Shown: one piece after another, positions 1-12,000 of the stretch
Layout of the letters: every line of letters starts with the position of its first letter
How positions within the stretch are numbered: position 1 is the first letter of the stretch
Source: Tachypleus tridentatus
Lineage: Eukaryota > Arthropoda > Merostomata > Xiphosura > Limulidae
DNA length: 64,000 nt
NCBI RefSeq assembly: GCF_004210375.1
Contig: NC_134830.1
Location: forward strand, 8,618,001 to 8,682,000
Direction of reading: 5' to 3'
The notes under the pieces: generated by a model
Database searches by the model: none
Told to the model about the DNA's origin: nothing
The model's input: only the letters and a program-made list of their open reading frames with translations
Program-made: the position numbers and the translations under genes

Positions 1-1490
1 ATTCATAGAGTATCCAGCTGATGTCCGTTTAGAACTCTGAACATGGAATCACCAATGTGTGACAGTTTCCTCTTAACAAAAATTCTACCTAGGATGTTAA
101 AGCTAGAACGTAGTTAACGTTCAGTATTCTGATTTTAACTTTTTTTTTTTCTCGAAATAGGAAATGGAAGCTGAAATATTCCCGGATGTGCTCGGGTAAT
201 ATTGGGTAAAACCTGTTATAACTACAATGACAGCTAAACAAGAGATTCGAGGGAATGTATATATAAGTTTATACCGTAACACTAAAACACATGTAGCAGC
301 ACGCCTACTTTTGTTTATGTTTATACTATAACATTAGAACACGTTCAACAGCACGTCTAATTTTTTTTAGGGTTACACTACAACGCTAGGTGCTACCAAG
401 ATCAAACAAGCCCCATTAGCAGATAAAGAAAATATGTGTGCTAGAAGCCCCCATGGAGATCTGCTGAACCAATTATCCACACAAAGTTATAAACCAGTCA
501 AATATTTTCCTAAGCCTTCAAACCCACGAGGCAATTACTAACGGTAAGATTAGTCGAGTTGAAGGCTGAGCATATCTCATTGATTTAGAATATGGGCAGA
601 GACCCCTATTAAATAAAACAAAAATAAACATATATATATATATACATGCTCTATATCATAGAAATCTTTAGTTTATGATACTTAGAGTAATTAGTTTTAA
701 TTACGTGAAGAAATTTTCCTATTAGTTTAGCGACTGCTAATCCATGTTGAATTAACATGGATTTTAAAAGAAACCTTTAGTCATGACTGAAAAGAGAGTT
801 TCACTCTAAAACGTTGTTCGTGGTAAGATCACCGCTGTAGGAGCTCTGTGTGTGTGTTTTTTCAAGCACCCTGGAGGAGACGATTTACTACGTTAATTAC
901 ATGACCCAATGTTATAAGAGGTATCTGAAGTTAAAAAATAGAAACCTGTATGAAGTTTTCTGACGTGAGTGGAATGTTAATGTCATGTCCTCTCAGTTAA
1001 TATGAATTGACTGTCTTTTATAGCCTGAACTCTGTAATAAAGTTATTAGCTGTATGCCTGTTTTTAATTTCTCACAGAACAACTCCAAAGCTATCTGCGC
1101 TAGCCCTCCCTAATTTTAAAATTATAGACTAGAGAGACGGCAAATAGTGGATAATACCCATCTCTAGCCCTTGGACTACTATTTTAGCAAACGAGTTGCG
1201 GGATTGACCGAGAGAGCGAGAGGGTTTGGTGACGGCTTTCGGTCCCGCGAATCTCAGATTGAGATTCGAACCATGCCAAAACCCCAGCTTACTGAAAAAA
1301 AAATCTAAGTGTAAAGCAGTCCCGTACATTGAATGTAGTATCTAGCTTGAAATATGTTTAAATTTGGGAATTAATCACTAAATAATACCCGACAAAAGTT
1401 GCTCCGATGAAGTCGAAAAACACACACCAAAAAACAGTAAAATTATATACCATGGAACTCTTCCCTATAACCTTCTATTGTTGGTTAATA
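1..1490. repeat. Duplicated flank, copy 1 (left part)
   Basis: This segment matches 46124-47626 in direct orientation almost base for base. By eye I count fewer than ten substitutions, plus a 2-bp difference in an (AT)n run near 629-646 and an insertion of about 9 bp in copy 2 near position 1396. It carries no gene that I can recognise. The only structured content is an old SINE remnant at 1058-1278 and short T-rich and AT microsatellite runs. Window position 1 already lies inside the homology, so the duplicated block probably extends further left than can be seen. Confidence 0.9.
1058..1278 (-). mobile_element. Diverged family-1 tRNA-derived SINE remnant
   Basis: Reading from the left, the sequence follows the reversed family-1 SINE seen elsewhere in the window: a tail-like T-rich start, then CTATCTGCGCTAGCCCTCCC, then GGGATTGACCG and finally GAGATTCGAACC, which is the reversed B-box region. 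Several internal blocks are lost or scrambled, so it is an old insertion. A short open frame on the minus strand overlaps it but is not a gene. The same remnant is present in the duplicate at 47188-47405. Confidence 0.65.
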
Positions 1491-2693
1491 CTGAGTTCCT
1501 CTAGTCACCAGAGAAACTGTTTCATAAAATACACCAGTAAGGCTTAAGACGTAATGAACTCAAGTCATCAGAGGAACTTGGAACTTTTCATAAGATAGAT
1601 CAGTAAGGCTTAAGACGTAATGAACTCAAGTCACCAGAGGAACTTTTCATAAGATAGATCAGTAAGGCTTAAGACGTAATGAACTTAAGTCACCAGAGGA
1701 ACTTTTCATTAGATAGATCAGTAATGCTTAAGACGTAATGAACTCAAGTCATCAGAGGAACCTTTGATAAGATAGATCAGTAAGGCTTAAGACGTAATGA
1801 AGTCAAGCCACCAGAGGAACTTTTCATAAAATAGATCAGTAAGGCTTAAGACGTAATGAACTCAAGTCATCAGAGGAACTTTTCATAATATAGATCAGTA
1901 AGGCTTAAGACGTAATGAACTCAAGTCACCAGAGGAACTGTTTCATAAGACAGACCGGTAAGGCTTAAGACGTAATGAACTCAAGGCATCAGAGGAACTT
2001 TTCCTAAGATAGATCAGTAAGGCTTAAGACGTAATGAACTCAAGTCATCAGAGGAATTTTTCATAAGATAAATCAGTAAGGCTTAAGACGTAATGAACTC
2101 TAGTCACCAGAAAAACTGTTTCATAAAATAGATCAGTAAGGCTTAAGAGGTAATGAACTCAAGTCACCAGATAAACTGTTTCATAAGATAGATCAGTAAG
2201 GCTTAAGACGTAATGAACTCAAGTCATCAGAGGAACTTTTCATAAGATAGACTGGTAAGGCTTAAGACATAATGAACTCAAGTCACCAGAAAAACTGTTT
2301 CATAAGATAGACCGGTAAGGCTTGAGACGTAATGAACTCAAGTCACCAGATAAACTGTTTCATAAGATAGACCAGTAAGGCTTAATACGTAATTAACTAT
2401 AGTCACCAGAAAAACTGTTTCATAAGATAGACCGGTAAGGCTTGAGACGTAATGAACTCAAGTCACCAGAGAAACTGTTTCATAAGATAGACCGGTAAGG
2501 CTAACGACGTAATGAACTCAAGTCACCAGAGAAACTGTTTCATAAGATAGACCGGTAAGGTTTAAGACGTAATGAACTCAAGTCACCAGATAAACTGTTT
2601 CATAAGATAGACCAGTAAGGCTTGAGACGTAATGAACTCAAGTCACCAGAGAAACTGTTTCATAAGATAGACCGGTAAGGCGTAAGACGTAAT
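1491..2693. repeat. Minisatellite A, 59/60-bp unit, about 20 copies
   Basis: Tandem units of 59 or 60 bp share the blocks CAAGTCACCAGAGGAAC, TTTCATAAGATAGA and AGTAAGGCTTAAGACGTAA. The 59-bp form (AACTTTTCAT) dominates on the left and the 60-bp form (AACTGTTTCAT) on the right. The array therefore has two homogenised subfamilies with a boundary near 2100. There is no long open frame. The duplicate at 47627-48088 keeps only the left, mostly 59-bp portion. Confidence 0.95.
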
Positions 2694-2776
2694 TATTCTT
2701 ATTGCTTTAATTTCTTTAACCACTAATTTTCACCTAACGTATCTGTTTCACAACATGTTGTGACTAGGATAGAGAA

Positions 2777-3048
2777 GGCCCAGCATGGCCAGGTGGGTGA
2801 AGGCGTTCGACTCGTAATCTGAGGGACGCGGGTTCGAATCTCCGTTGCACCAAACGTGTTCGCCCATTCAGCCGTGGGGACGTTATAATATGACAAACAA
2901 TCCCACTATTCGTTGGTAAGAGAGTAGCCCAAGAGTTGGCGGTGGGTGGTGATGACTAGCTGCCTTGCCTCAGTGCTAAATTAGGGACGGCTAGCGCAGA
3001 TAGCCCTTGAGCAGCTTAGCGCGAAATTCAAAAACAAACAAATAAACA
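2777..3048 (+). mobile_element. Full-length family-1 tRNA-derived SINE with target-site duplications
   Basis: The 5' head is tRNA-like, with an A-box-like GGCCAGGTGGGTGAAGGCG and a B box GGGTTCGAATCTCC, joined to a conserved body (AGTTGGCGGTGGGTGGTGAT) and an A-rich tail ending AAACAAACAAATAAAC. A perfect 10-bp direct repeat, AGGATAGAGA, flanks it at 2766-2775 and 3049-3058, as expected for LINE-driven insertion. It is a SINE rather than a tRNA gene because the body and tail continue past the tRNA part. It lies wholly inside the segment missing from the second copy of this flank. Confidence 0.93.
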
Positions 3049-3063
3049 AGGATAGAGACCTGT

Positions 3064-3170
3064 GTTTAGCGCAAAGATACACAAAATATTATCCGCGCTC
3101 TGTCCAACGCAAGAATCGAATCCCGTGTTTCAGTTATGTAAGTCTGGAACTTACTGCTGACCCAAAGGAA
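3064..3170 (-). mobile_element. Family-2 SINE fragment
   Basis: This reversed fragment has the second SINE family's landmarks: AGCGCAAAGATACACAA from the 3' end, CGCGCTCTG, and AATCGAATCCCGTGTTT, the reversed B-box region. It is truncated and diverged and has no clear target-site duplication. Confidence 0.55.
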
Positions 3171-3446
3171 AAGATCATAGTGAAAACTGTGTTGCCAACA
3201 TTAAAAAATACGGGTTATGTCGCTGACAGATTTTTTATCTCATGTCAGAAACAAAGAAACAATTGAAAAACAAAATAACAACTTATAATATTCTAGTGAC
3301 CTTTCTACTTAGTTTTCAAAATACTAAATCTAAGAACATTCGGGAGATACAATTTTATTCTCCATGGATTTCTGTATATAAAAATACAATTAACAGAAAA
3401 AAATAGAATATGAGCTTTAGTAATGAATATAGTTGTCATTATAAAT
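3171..3446. other. AT-rich spacer, nothing recognised
   Basis: No open frame, repeat or conserved motif was recognised in this AT-rich stretch between the family-2 SINE fragment and the 88-bp repeat. Confidence 0.6.
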
Positions 3447-3800
3447 TAGTATTAGGCCTAGTATATTTTTAACACAATATTTTACATCTAGACCCTTAGG
3501 GACTTTCAATAATTAAAATAGTATGTAACACCATAATTATTAGGCCTATTATATTTTTAACGCAATATTTTGCATCTAGACCCTTAGGGACTTTCAATAA
3601 TTAAAATAGTATGCAACACAATAATTATTAGGCCTATTATATTTTTAAAGCAATATTTTGCATCTAGACCCTGAGGGACTTTCAAGAATTAAAATATAAC
3701 ACTATAATTATTAGGCCTATTATATTTATAACGCAATATTTTATATCTAGACCCTTAGAGATTTTTAAGAATTAGAATAGTATATAATAATAGTATTCTA
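3447..3800. repeat. 88-bp tandem repeat, 4 copies
   Basis: Four units carry TTAGGCCTA/TTAT followed by CATCTAGACCCTTAGGGACT. The TTAGGCCTA block occurs near 3453, 3541, 3629 and 3712, giving periods of 88, 88 and 83 bp. Units diverge by a few percent. The repeat is absent from the second flank copy. Confidence 0.9.
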
Positions 3801-4280
3801 AATATAATTTGTTTCTTTTATCCATTGCCGACTGGGTGTTTCGCTCAGTTCAGAGCTCATGAGGCCAGTTGTGGCACAACCAACACAATCATCGTATTAG
3901 TATTTCGTTGATACCAAAGTTACACAACGGATTTGCTACCTTCTGTTCACTGCTGGAATCGAACTTCCGATTTTAGGGTTGTATGTCTGTAAACTTAGCG
4001 CTGATGTTCGTTTTCTAATTAGCGATGTCCTAGTTTAGTTTTATAAAAAATAACTTTAAATATATATTTAGCAATAAGTGGTAACAACCATCTTAATCGT
4101 GCTATATTAATAAGTTATCGGCAATTTAAAAGACTGTTTAATTTGTTCTGTGTGTGTTTTCTTATAGTAAAGCCACCGACGGGAATCGAATCCCTGATTT
4201 TAGCGTTGTAACAAATTAACCGACAAACTAAACTCTGTACTAGAACTTAATTTGTTCTAGAGTCTTTTTCATTACGACTA
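3801..4280. other. Spacer with family-2 SINE fragments
   Basis: No gene was seen. Two short pieces, about 3945-4010 and 4166-4235, resemble the reversed B-box portion of family-2 SINEs (GGAATCGAACTTCCGATTTT and GGGAATCGAATCCCTGATTT). Both are too short to place exact ends. Confidence 0.45.
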
Positions 4281-4545
4281 TTTGTTTATTTTTTTTTAAT
4301 TTCGCACAAAGCTGCACGAAGGTTATCTACGCTAGCCATTCCCAATTTAGAAGTGTAATAAAAGAGGGAAGATAGCTAGTTATCGCCACCCACCGTCAAT
4401 TCGTGGGCTACTCTTTTATCAACAAATAGTGGGATTGACAATTGCATTGTAATGCCCCCACTGCTGAGAGGGCAAGTACGTTTTATGTGATGGAGATTCG
4501 ACCCTGCGACCCTCAGGTCTAGCGCCTTAACTACCAGGTAAACAC
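4281..4545 (-). mobile_element. Family-1 SINE, reversed, head runs into minisatellite B
   Basis: From left to right it reads tail (TTTGTTTATTTTTTTTTAAT), body (CACCCACCGTCAATTCGTGG, AATAGTGGGATTGAC) and then the reversed B box and A box (GATTCGACCCTGCG, TAGCGCCTTAACTACCAGG). About 10 bp between the two boxes are missing compared with other copies. The tRNA-like head does not end cleanly. It continues directly into the 42-bp minisatellite, whose unit contains the same TAGCGCCTTAACCACCAGGT sequence. Confidence 0.88.
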
Positions 4546-5517
4546 ATCTAAGTTGCTAGTTTAGCGACTTAACCACCAGGTCAACACATCTAGGTTGCTA
4601 GTCTAGCGACTTAACCATAAGGTCAACACATCTAGGTTGCTAGTCTAGCGACTTAACCATAAGGTCAACACATCTAAGTTGCTAGTCCAGCGACTTAACC
4701 ATAAGGTCAACACATCTAAGTTGCTAGTCTAACGTCTTAACCACCAGGTCAACACATCTAAGTTGCAAGTCTAGCGTCTTAAACACTAGGTCAATACATC
4801 TAAGTTGCTGGTCTAGCGTCTTAACCACCAGGTCAACACATCTAAGTTGCTACTCCAGCGACTTAACTACCAGGTCAACACATCTAAGTTCTAGTCTAGC
4901 GTCTTAACCACCAGAGCAACACATCTAAGTTGCTAGTCTATCGCCTTAACCACCAGGTCAACAAACACATCTAAGTTGCTGTTCTAGCGTCTTAACCACC
5001 AGAGCAACACATCTAAGTTGCTAGTCTAGCATCTTAACCACCAGGTCAACACATCTAAGTTGCTACTCCAGCGACTTAACTATAGGGTCAACACATCTAA
5101 GTTCTAGTCTAGCGTCTTAACCACCAGGTCAATACATCTAAGTTGCAAGTCTAGCGTCTTAACCACTAGGTCAACACATCTAAGTTGCTAGTATAGTGTC
5201 TTAAACACCAGGTCAACACATCTAAGTTGCTAGTCTAGCGTCTTAACCACCAGGTCAACACATCTAAGTTGCTGGTCTAGCGTCTTAACTAACAGGTCAA
5301 CACATCTAAGTTGCTAGTCTAGCATCTTAACCACCAGAGCAACACATCTAAGTTGCTGGTCTAGCGTCTTAACCACCAGAGCAACACATCTAAGTTGCTA
5401 GTCTAGCATCTTAACCACCAGGTCAACATATCTAAGTTGCTGGTCTAGCATCTTAACCACCAGGTCAACACATCTAAGTTGATGATCTAGCGTCTTTACC
5501 ACCAGGTCAATACATTG
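4515..5517. repeat. Minisatellite B, 42-bp unit, about 23 copies, SINE-derived
   Basis: Units of about 42 bp contain CATCTAAGTTGCTAGTCTAG followed by CGTCTTAACCACCAGGTCAA. The second half matches the reversed A-box segment of the adjacent SINE, which reads AGCGCCTTAACCACCTGGCC in intact copies. Read on the minus strand, each unit carries a tRNA-like GGTGGTTAAGACGCTAGAC. The array looks like tandem amplification of the SINE head plus about 20 bp of flanking DNA. In the duplicate (48089-48417) it is cut to about 8 units. Confidence 0.9.
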
Positions 5518-6093
5518 CATCACACCATTTAAAATGCATTTCTAAATGTAAGAAAAACGATAAACACTCTGTCGTATTCTGTTAGTTTGAGCTCTACAGT
5601 TCAAACTAATTTTGACTTATTTTAGTTATCCTTAAATTGTAATTTAAGTAACCGAAAAATTATATTTCTGATATTCCTGGTGGTGTATCAAAGGGCCTGA
5701 TGGATTATAACGCTAAAATTCGACTTTCAATACTTGCGTGCGTTAAACAGAGCTTAAACAGCTCATTACGTAGTTTCGCGCTTAATGGCAAATTTGTTTA
5801 AAAAAATAAAATCCTCCAGTTTACAATTAACATAAATACACGTGACTCCTGATAAAATATTGACATTGGTTGTTTTACTTTGGCACAATGATGTGTCAAC
5901 AACCTTATAACACCAGGAACAAGGTTTCAACAAAGAACAAATAGCCCATTGTGCAGCTTTTTGCTTAAACAAACAATGAAAACAATTACCTAATCGAGAC
6001 TGTGTTAATACTGGTATCTATGACTTCCAAGATAAGTGAGTACATTTCATCAGGAACAAAAACATGATAAATGAACCATCCTTACTGTAGTTA
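5518..6093. other. Spacer between minisatellite B and the 37-bp satellite
   Basis: This stretch matches 48418-48924 of the second copy. It holds two degenerate family-2 SINE pieces, near 5678-5805 (TTATAACGCTAAAATTCG, TAGTTTCGCGCTTAATGG) and near 5937-5978 (AATAGCCCATTGTGCAGC). A 68-residue open frame on the minus strand at 5766-5972 overlaps those SINE pieces, is broken by an insertion of about 13 bp in the second copy, and is not taken as a gene. Confidence 0.6.
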
Positions 6094-9000
6094 AACATAT
6101 GGCCTTAATCTAGTTAAATTAAACATCCATAATATCTAGTCTTAAACTAGCTAAATTAAACATCCATCACATCTGGTCTTAATCTGTTAAATTAAACATC
6201 CATAACATATGGCCTTAATCTGGTTAAATTAAACATCCATAACATCTGGTCTTAATCTAGTTAAATTAAACATCCATAACATCTGGTCTTAATCTGGTTA
6301 AATTAAACATCCATAACATCTGTACTGAATCTGGCTAAATTAAACATCCATAACGCATGGCTTTAATCTAGTTAAATTAAACATCCATAACATCTGGCCT
6401 TAATCTGGTTAAATTAAACATCCATAACATCTGGACTTAATCTGGTTAAATTAAACATCCATAACATCTGGTCTTAATCTGGTTAAATTAAACATCCATA
6501 ACATCTGGTCTTAATCTAGTTAAATTAAACATCCATAACATCTGGACTTAATCTGGTTAAATTAAACATCCATAACATCTGGTCTTAATCTGGTTAAATT
6601 AAACATCCATAACATCTGGTCTTAATCTAGTTAAATTAAACATCCATAACATCTGGCCTTAATCTAGTTAAATTAAACATCCATAACATCTGGTCTTAAT
6701 CTAGTTAAATTAAACATCCATAACATCTGGTCTTAATCTGGTTAAATTAAACATCCATAACACATGGCCTTAATCTAGTTAAATTAAACATCCATAACAT
6801 CTGGCCTTAATCTAGTTAAATTAAACATCCATAACATCTGGCCTTAATCTGGTTAAATTAAACATCCATAACATCTGGCCTTAATCTGGTTAAATTAAAC
6901 ATCCATAACATCTGGTCTTAATCTAGTTAAATTAAACATCCATAACATCTGGTCTTAATCTGGTTAAATTAAACATCCATAACATCTGGTCTTAATCTGG
7001 TTAAATTAAACATCCATAACATCTGGCTTTAATCTGGTTAAATTAAACATCCATAATATCTGGTCTTAATCTAGTTAAATTAAACATCCATAACATCTGG
7101 ACTTAATCTGGTGAAATTAAACATCCATAACATCTGGCCTTAATCTGGTTAAATTAAACATCCATAACATCTGGTCTTAATCTAGTTAAATTAAACATCC
7201 ATAACATCTGGCCTTAATCTGGTTAAATTAAACATCCATAACATCTGGCCTTAATCTGGTTAAATTAAACATCCATAACATCTGGTCTTAATCTGGTTAA
7301 ATTAAACATCCATAACATCTGGACTTAATCTGGTGAAATTAAACATCCATAACATCTGGCCTTAATCTGGTTAAATTAAACATCCATATCATCTGGTCTT
7401 AATCTGGTTAAATTAAACATCCATAACACCTGAACTGAATCTGGTTAAATTAAACATCCATAACATCTGGTCTTAATCTAGTTAAATTAAACATCCATAA
7501 CATCTGGTCTTAATCTGGTTAAATTAAACATCCATAACATCTGGTCTTAATCTGGTTAAATTAAACATCCATAACATCTGGTCTTAATCTGGTTAAATTA
7601 AACATCCATAACATCTGGTCTTAATCTGGTTAAATTAAACATCCATAACATCTGGTCTTAATCTGGTTAAATTAAACATCCATAACATCTGGTCTTAATC
7701 TGGTTAAATTAAACATCCATAACATCTGGTCTTAATCTGGTTAAATTAAACATCCATAACATCTGGTCTTAATCTGGTTAAATTAAACATCCATAACATC
7801 TGGTCTTAATCTGGTTAAATTAAACATCCATAACATCTGGTCTTAATCTAGTTAAATTAAACATCCATAACATCTGGTCTTAATCTGGTTAAATTAAACA
7901 TCCATAACATCTGGTCCTTAATCTGGTTAAATTAAACATCCATAACATCTGGTCTTAATCTTAAATTAAACATTCATAAGTTAAATTAAACATCCATAAC
8001 ATCTGGCCTTAATCTGGTTAAATTAAACATCCATAACATCTGGCCTTAATCTAGTTAAATTAAACATCCATAACATCTGGCCTTAATCTAGTTAAATTAA
8101 ACATCCATAACACATGGCCTTAATCTAGTTAAATTAAACATCCATAACATCTGGCCTTAATCTGGTTAAATTAAACATCCATAACATCTGGCCTTAATCT
8201 GGTTAAATTAAACATCCATAACATCTGGTCTTAATCTAGTTAAATTAAACATCCATAACATCTGGTCTTAATCTAGTTAAATTAAACATCCATAACATCT
8301 GGTCTTAATCTAGTTAAATTAAACATCCATAACATCTGGTCTTAATCTAGTTAAATTAAACATCCATAACATCTGGTCTTAATCTGGTTAAATTAAACAT
8401 CCATAACATCTGGTCTTAATCTGGTTAAATTAAACATCCATAACATCTGGTCTTAATCTGGTTAAATTAAACATCCATAACATCTGGTCTGAATCTGGTT
8501 AAATTAAACATCCATAACATCTGGTCTTAATCTTAATCTAGTTAAATTAAACATCCATAACATATGGTCTTAATCTAGTTAAATTAAACATCCATAACAT
8601 CTGGTCTTAATCTAGTTAAATTAAACATCCATAACATCTGGTCTTAATCTAGTTAAATTAAACATCTATAACATCTGATCTTAATCTGGTTAAATTAAAC
8701 ATCCATAACATCTGGTCTTAATGTGGTTAAATTAAACATCCATAACATCTGGTCTTAATCTGGTTAAATTAAACATCCATAACATCTGGTCTGAATCTGG
8801 TTAAATTAAACATCCATAACATTTGGTTTTTAATTAAAATTAAACATCCATAACATCTGGTCTTAATCTGGTTAAATTAAACATCCATAACATCTGGTTA
8901 ATCTGGTTAAATTAAACATCCATAACATCTGGTCTTAATCTGGTTAAATTAAACATCCATAACATCTGGTCTTAATCTGGTTAAATTAAACATCCATAAC

Positions 9001-12000
9001 ATCTGGACTTAATCTGGTTAAATTAAACATCCATAACATCTGGTCTTAATCTGGTTAAATTAAACATCCATAACATCTGGACTTAATCTGGTTAAATTAA
9101 ACATCCATAACATCTGGCCTTAATCTGGTTAAATTAAACATCCATAACATCTGGCCTTAATCTGGTTAAATTAAACATCCATAACATCTGGTCTTAATCT
9201 GGTTAAATTAAACATCCATAACATCTGGCCTTAATCTGGTTAAATTAAACATCCATAACATCTGGTCTTAATCTGGTTAAATTAAACATCCATAACATCT
9301 GGTCTTAATCTAGTTAAATTAAACATCCATAACATCTGGTCTTAATCTGGTTAAATTAAACATCCATAACATCTGGACTGAATCTGGTTAAATTAAACAT
9401 CCATAACATCTGGTCTTAATCTGGTTAAATTAAACATCCATAACATCTGGTCTTAATCTGGTTAAATTAAACATCCATAACATCTGGTCTGAATCTGGTT
9501 AAATTAAACATCCATAACATCTGGTCTTAATCTGGTTAAATTAAACATCCATAACATCTGGCCTTAATCTGGTTAATTTAAACATCCATAACATCTTGAC
9601 TTAATCTGGTTAAATTAAACATCCATAACATCTGGTATTAATCTGGTTAAATTAAACATCCATAACATCTGGTCTTAATCTAGTTAAATTAAACATCCAT
9701 AACATCTTAAATTAATCTGGTGAAATTAAACATCCATAACATCTGGCCTTAATCTGGTTAAATTAAACATCCATAACATCTGGTCTTAATCTGGTTAAAT
9801 TAAACATCCATAACATCTGGTCTTAATCTGGTTAAATTAAACATCCATAACATCTGGTCTTAATCTGGTTAAATTAAACATCCATAACATCTGGTCTTAA
9901 TCTAGTTAAATTAAACATCCATAACATCTGGACTGAATCTGGTTAAATTAAACATCCATAACATCTGGTCTTAATCTGGTTAAATTAAACATCCATAACA
10001 TCTGGTCTGAATCTGGTTAAATTAAACATCCATAACATCTGGTCTTAATCTGGTTAAATTAAACATCCATAACATCTGGTCTTAATCTGGTTAAATTAAA
10101 CATCCATAACATCTGGTCTTAATCTGGTTAAATTAAACATCCATAACATCTGGCCTTAATCTGGTTAAATTAAACATCCATAACATCTGGCCTTAATCTG
10201 GTTAAATTAAACATCCATAACATCTGGTCTTAATCTTGTTAAATTAAACATCCATAACATCTGGTCTTAATCTGGTTAAATTAAACATCCATAACATCTG
10301 GCCTTAATCTGGTTAAATTAAACATCCATAACATCTGGCTACTTAATCTCCATAACATCTAAATTAAACATCCATAACATCTGGTCTTAATCTGGTTAAA
10401 TTAAACATCCATAACATCTGGTCTGGTCTGGTTAATTAAACATCCATAACATCTTCAATTAAAAACATCCATAACATCTGGTCTTAATCTGGTTAAATTA
10501 AACATCCATAACATCTGGTCTTAATCTGGTTAAATTAAACATCCATAACATCTGGTCTTAATCTGGTTAAATTAAACATCCATAACATCTGGACTTAATC
10601 TGGTTAAATTAAACATCCATAACATCTGGTCTTAATCTGGTTAAATTAAACATCCATAACATCTGGTCTTAATCTGGTTAAATTAAACATCCATAACATC
10701 TGGTCTTAATCTGGTTAAATTAAACATCCATAACATCTGGCCTTAATCTGGTTAAATTAAACATCCATAACATCTGGTCTTAATCTAGTTTAAATTAAAC
10801 ATCCATAACATCTGGACTTAATCTACTTAAATTAAACATCCATAACATCTGGACTTAATCTGGTTAAATTAAACATCCATAACATCTGGCCTTAATCTGG
10901 TTAAATTAAACATCCATAACATCTGGTCTTAATCTGGTTAAATTAAACATCCATAACATCTGGCCTTAATCTGGTTAAATTAAACATCCATAACATCTGG
11001 TCTTAATCTGGTTAAATTAAACATCCATAACATCTGGTCTTAATCTGGTTAAATTAAACATCCATAACATCTGGTCTTAATCTGGTTAAATTAAACATCC
11101 ATAACATCTGGTCTTAATCTGGTTAAATTAAACATCCATAATCTTGTTAAATTATCATCCATAACACTTAATCTGGTTAAATTAAACGTCCATAACATCT
11201 AATCTTAATCTACTTAAATTAAACATCCATAACATATGGTCGTAATCTGGTTAAATTAAACATCCATAACATCTGGTCTGAATCTGGTTAAATTAAACAT
11301 CCATAACACCTGGTCTTAATCTAGTTAAATTAAACATTCACAACATCTGGCCGTAATCTGGTTAATTTAAACATCCATAACATCTTCACTCAATCTGGTT
11401 AAATTAAACATCCATAACATCTGGTTTAATTAAAATTAAACATCCATAACATCTGGTCTTAATCTGGTTAAATTAAACATCCATAACATCTTGGTCTTAA
11501 TCTGGTTAAATTAAACATCCATAACATCTGGCCTTAATCTGGTTAAATTAAACATCCATAACATCTGGCCTTAATCTGGTTAAATTAAACATCCATAACA
11601 TCTGGTCTTAATCTGGTTAAATTAAACATCCATAACATCTGGCCTTAATCTGGTTAAATTAAACATCCATAACATCTGGCCTTAATCTGGTTAAATTAAA
11701 CATCCATAACATATGGCCTTAATCTGGTTAAATTAAACATCCATAACATCTGGTCTTAATCTGGTTAAATTAAACATCCATAACATCTGGTCTTAATCTG
11801 GTTAAATTAAACATCCATAACATCTGGTCTTAATCTAATTAAATTAAACATCCAAAACATCAGATCTTAATATTATAAATTAAACATACATAACATGTGG
11901 CCTTAATGTGGTTAAATTAAAAATCCATAACACCTGGTCTTAATAAAGTTAAATTAAACATTCATAACATCTGGCCTTAATCTGGTTAAATTAAACATCA

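Noticed and set aside
1129..1329. 66-residue minus-strand open frame (identical in the duplicate at 47257-47457)
   Set aside because: It lies over the old SINE remnant and has no protein-family features; it is duplicated only because the flank is duplicated.
2777..2850. tRNA gene in the heads of family-1 SINEs (also at 35983, 45365 and reversed copies)
   Set aside because: A and B boxes are present, but each continues into the same SINE body and tail and lacks a proper acceptor stem; target-site duplications show they are retroposons.
5766..5972. 68-residue minus-strand open frame
   Set aside because: It overlaps family-2 SINE pieces and is disrupted by an insertion in the second copy of the flank.
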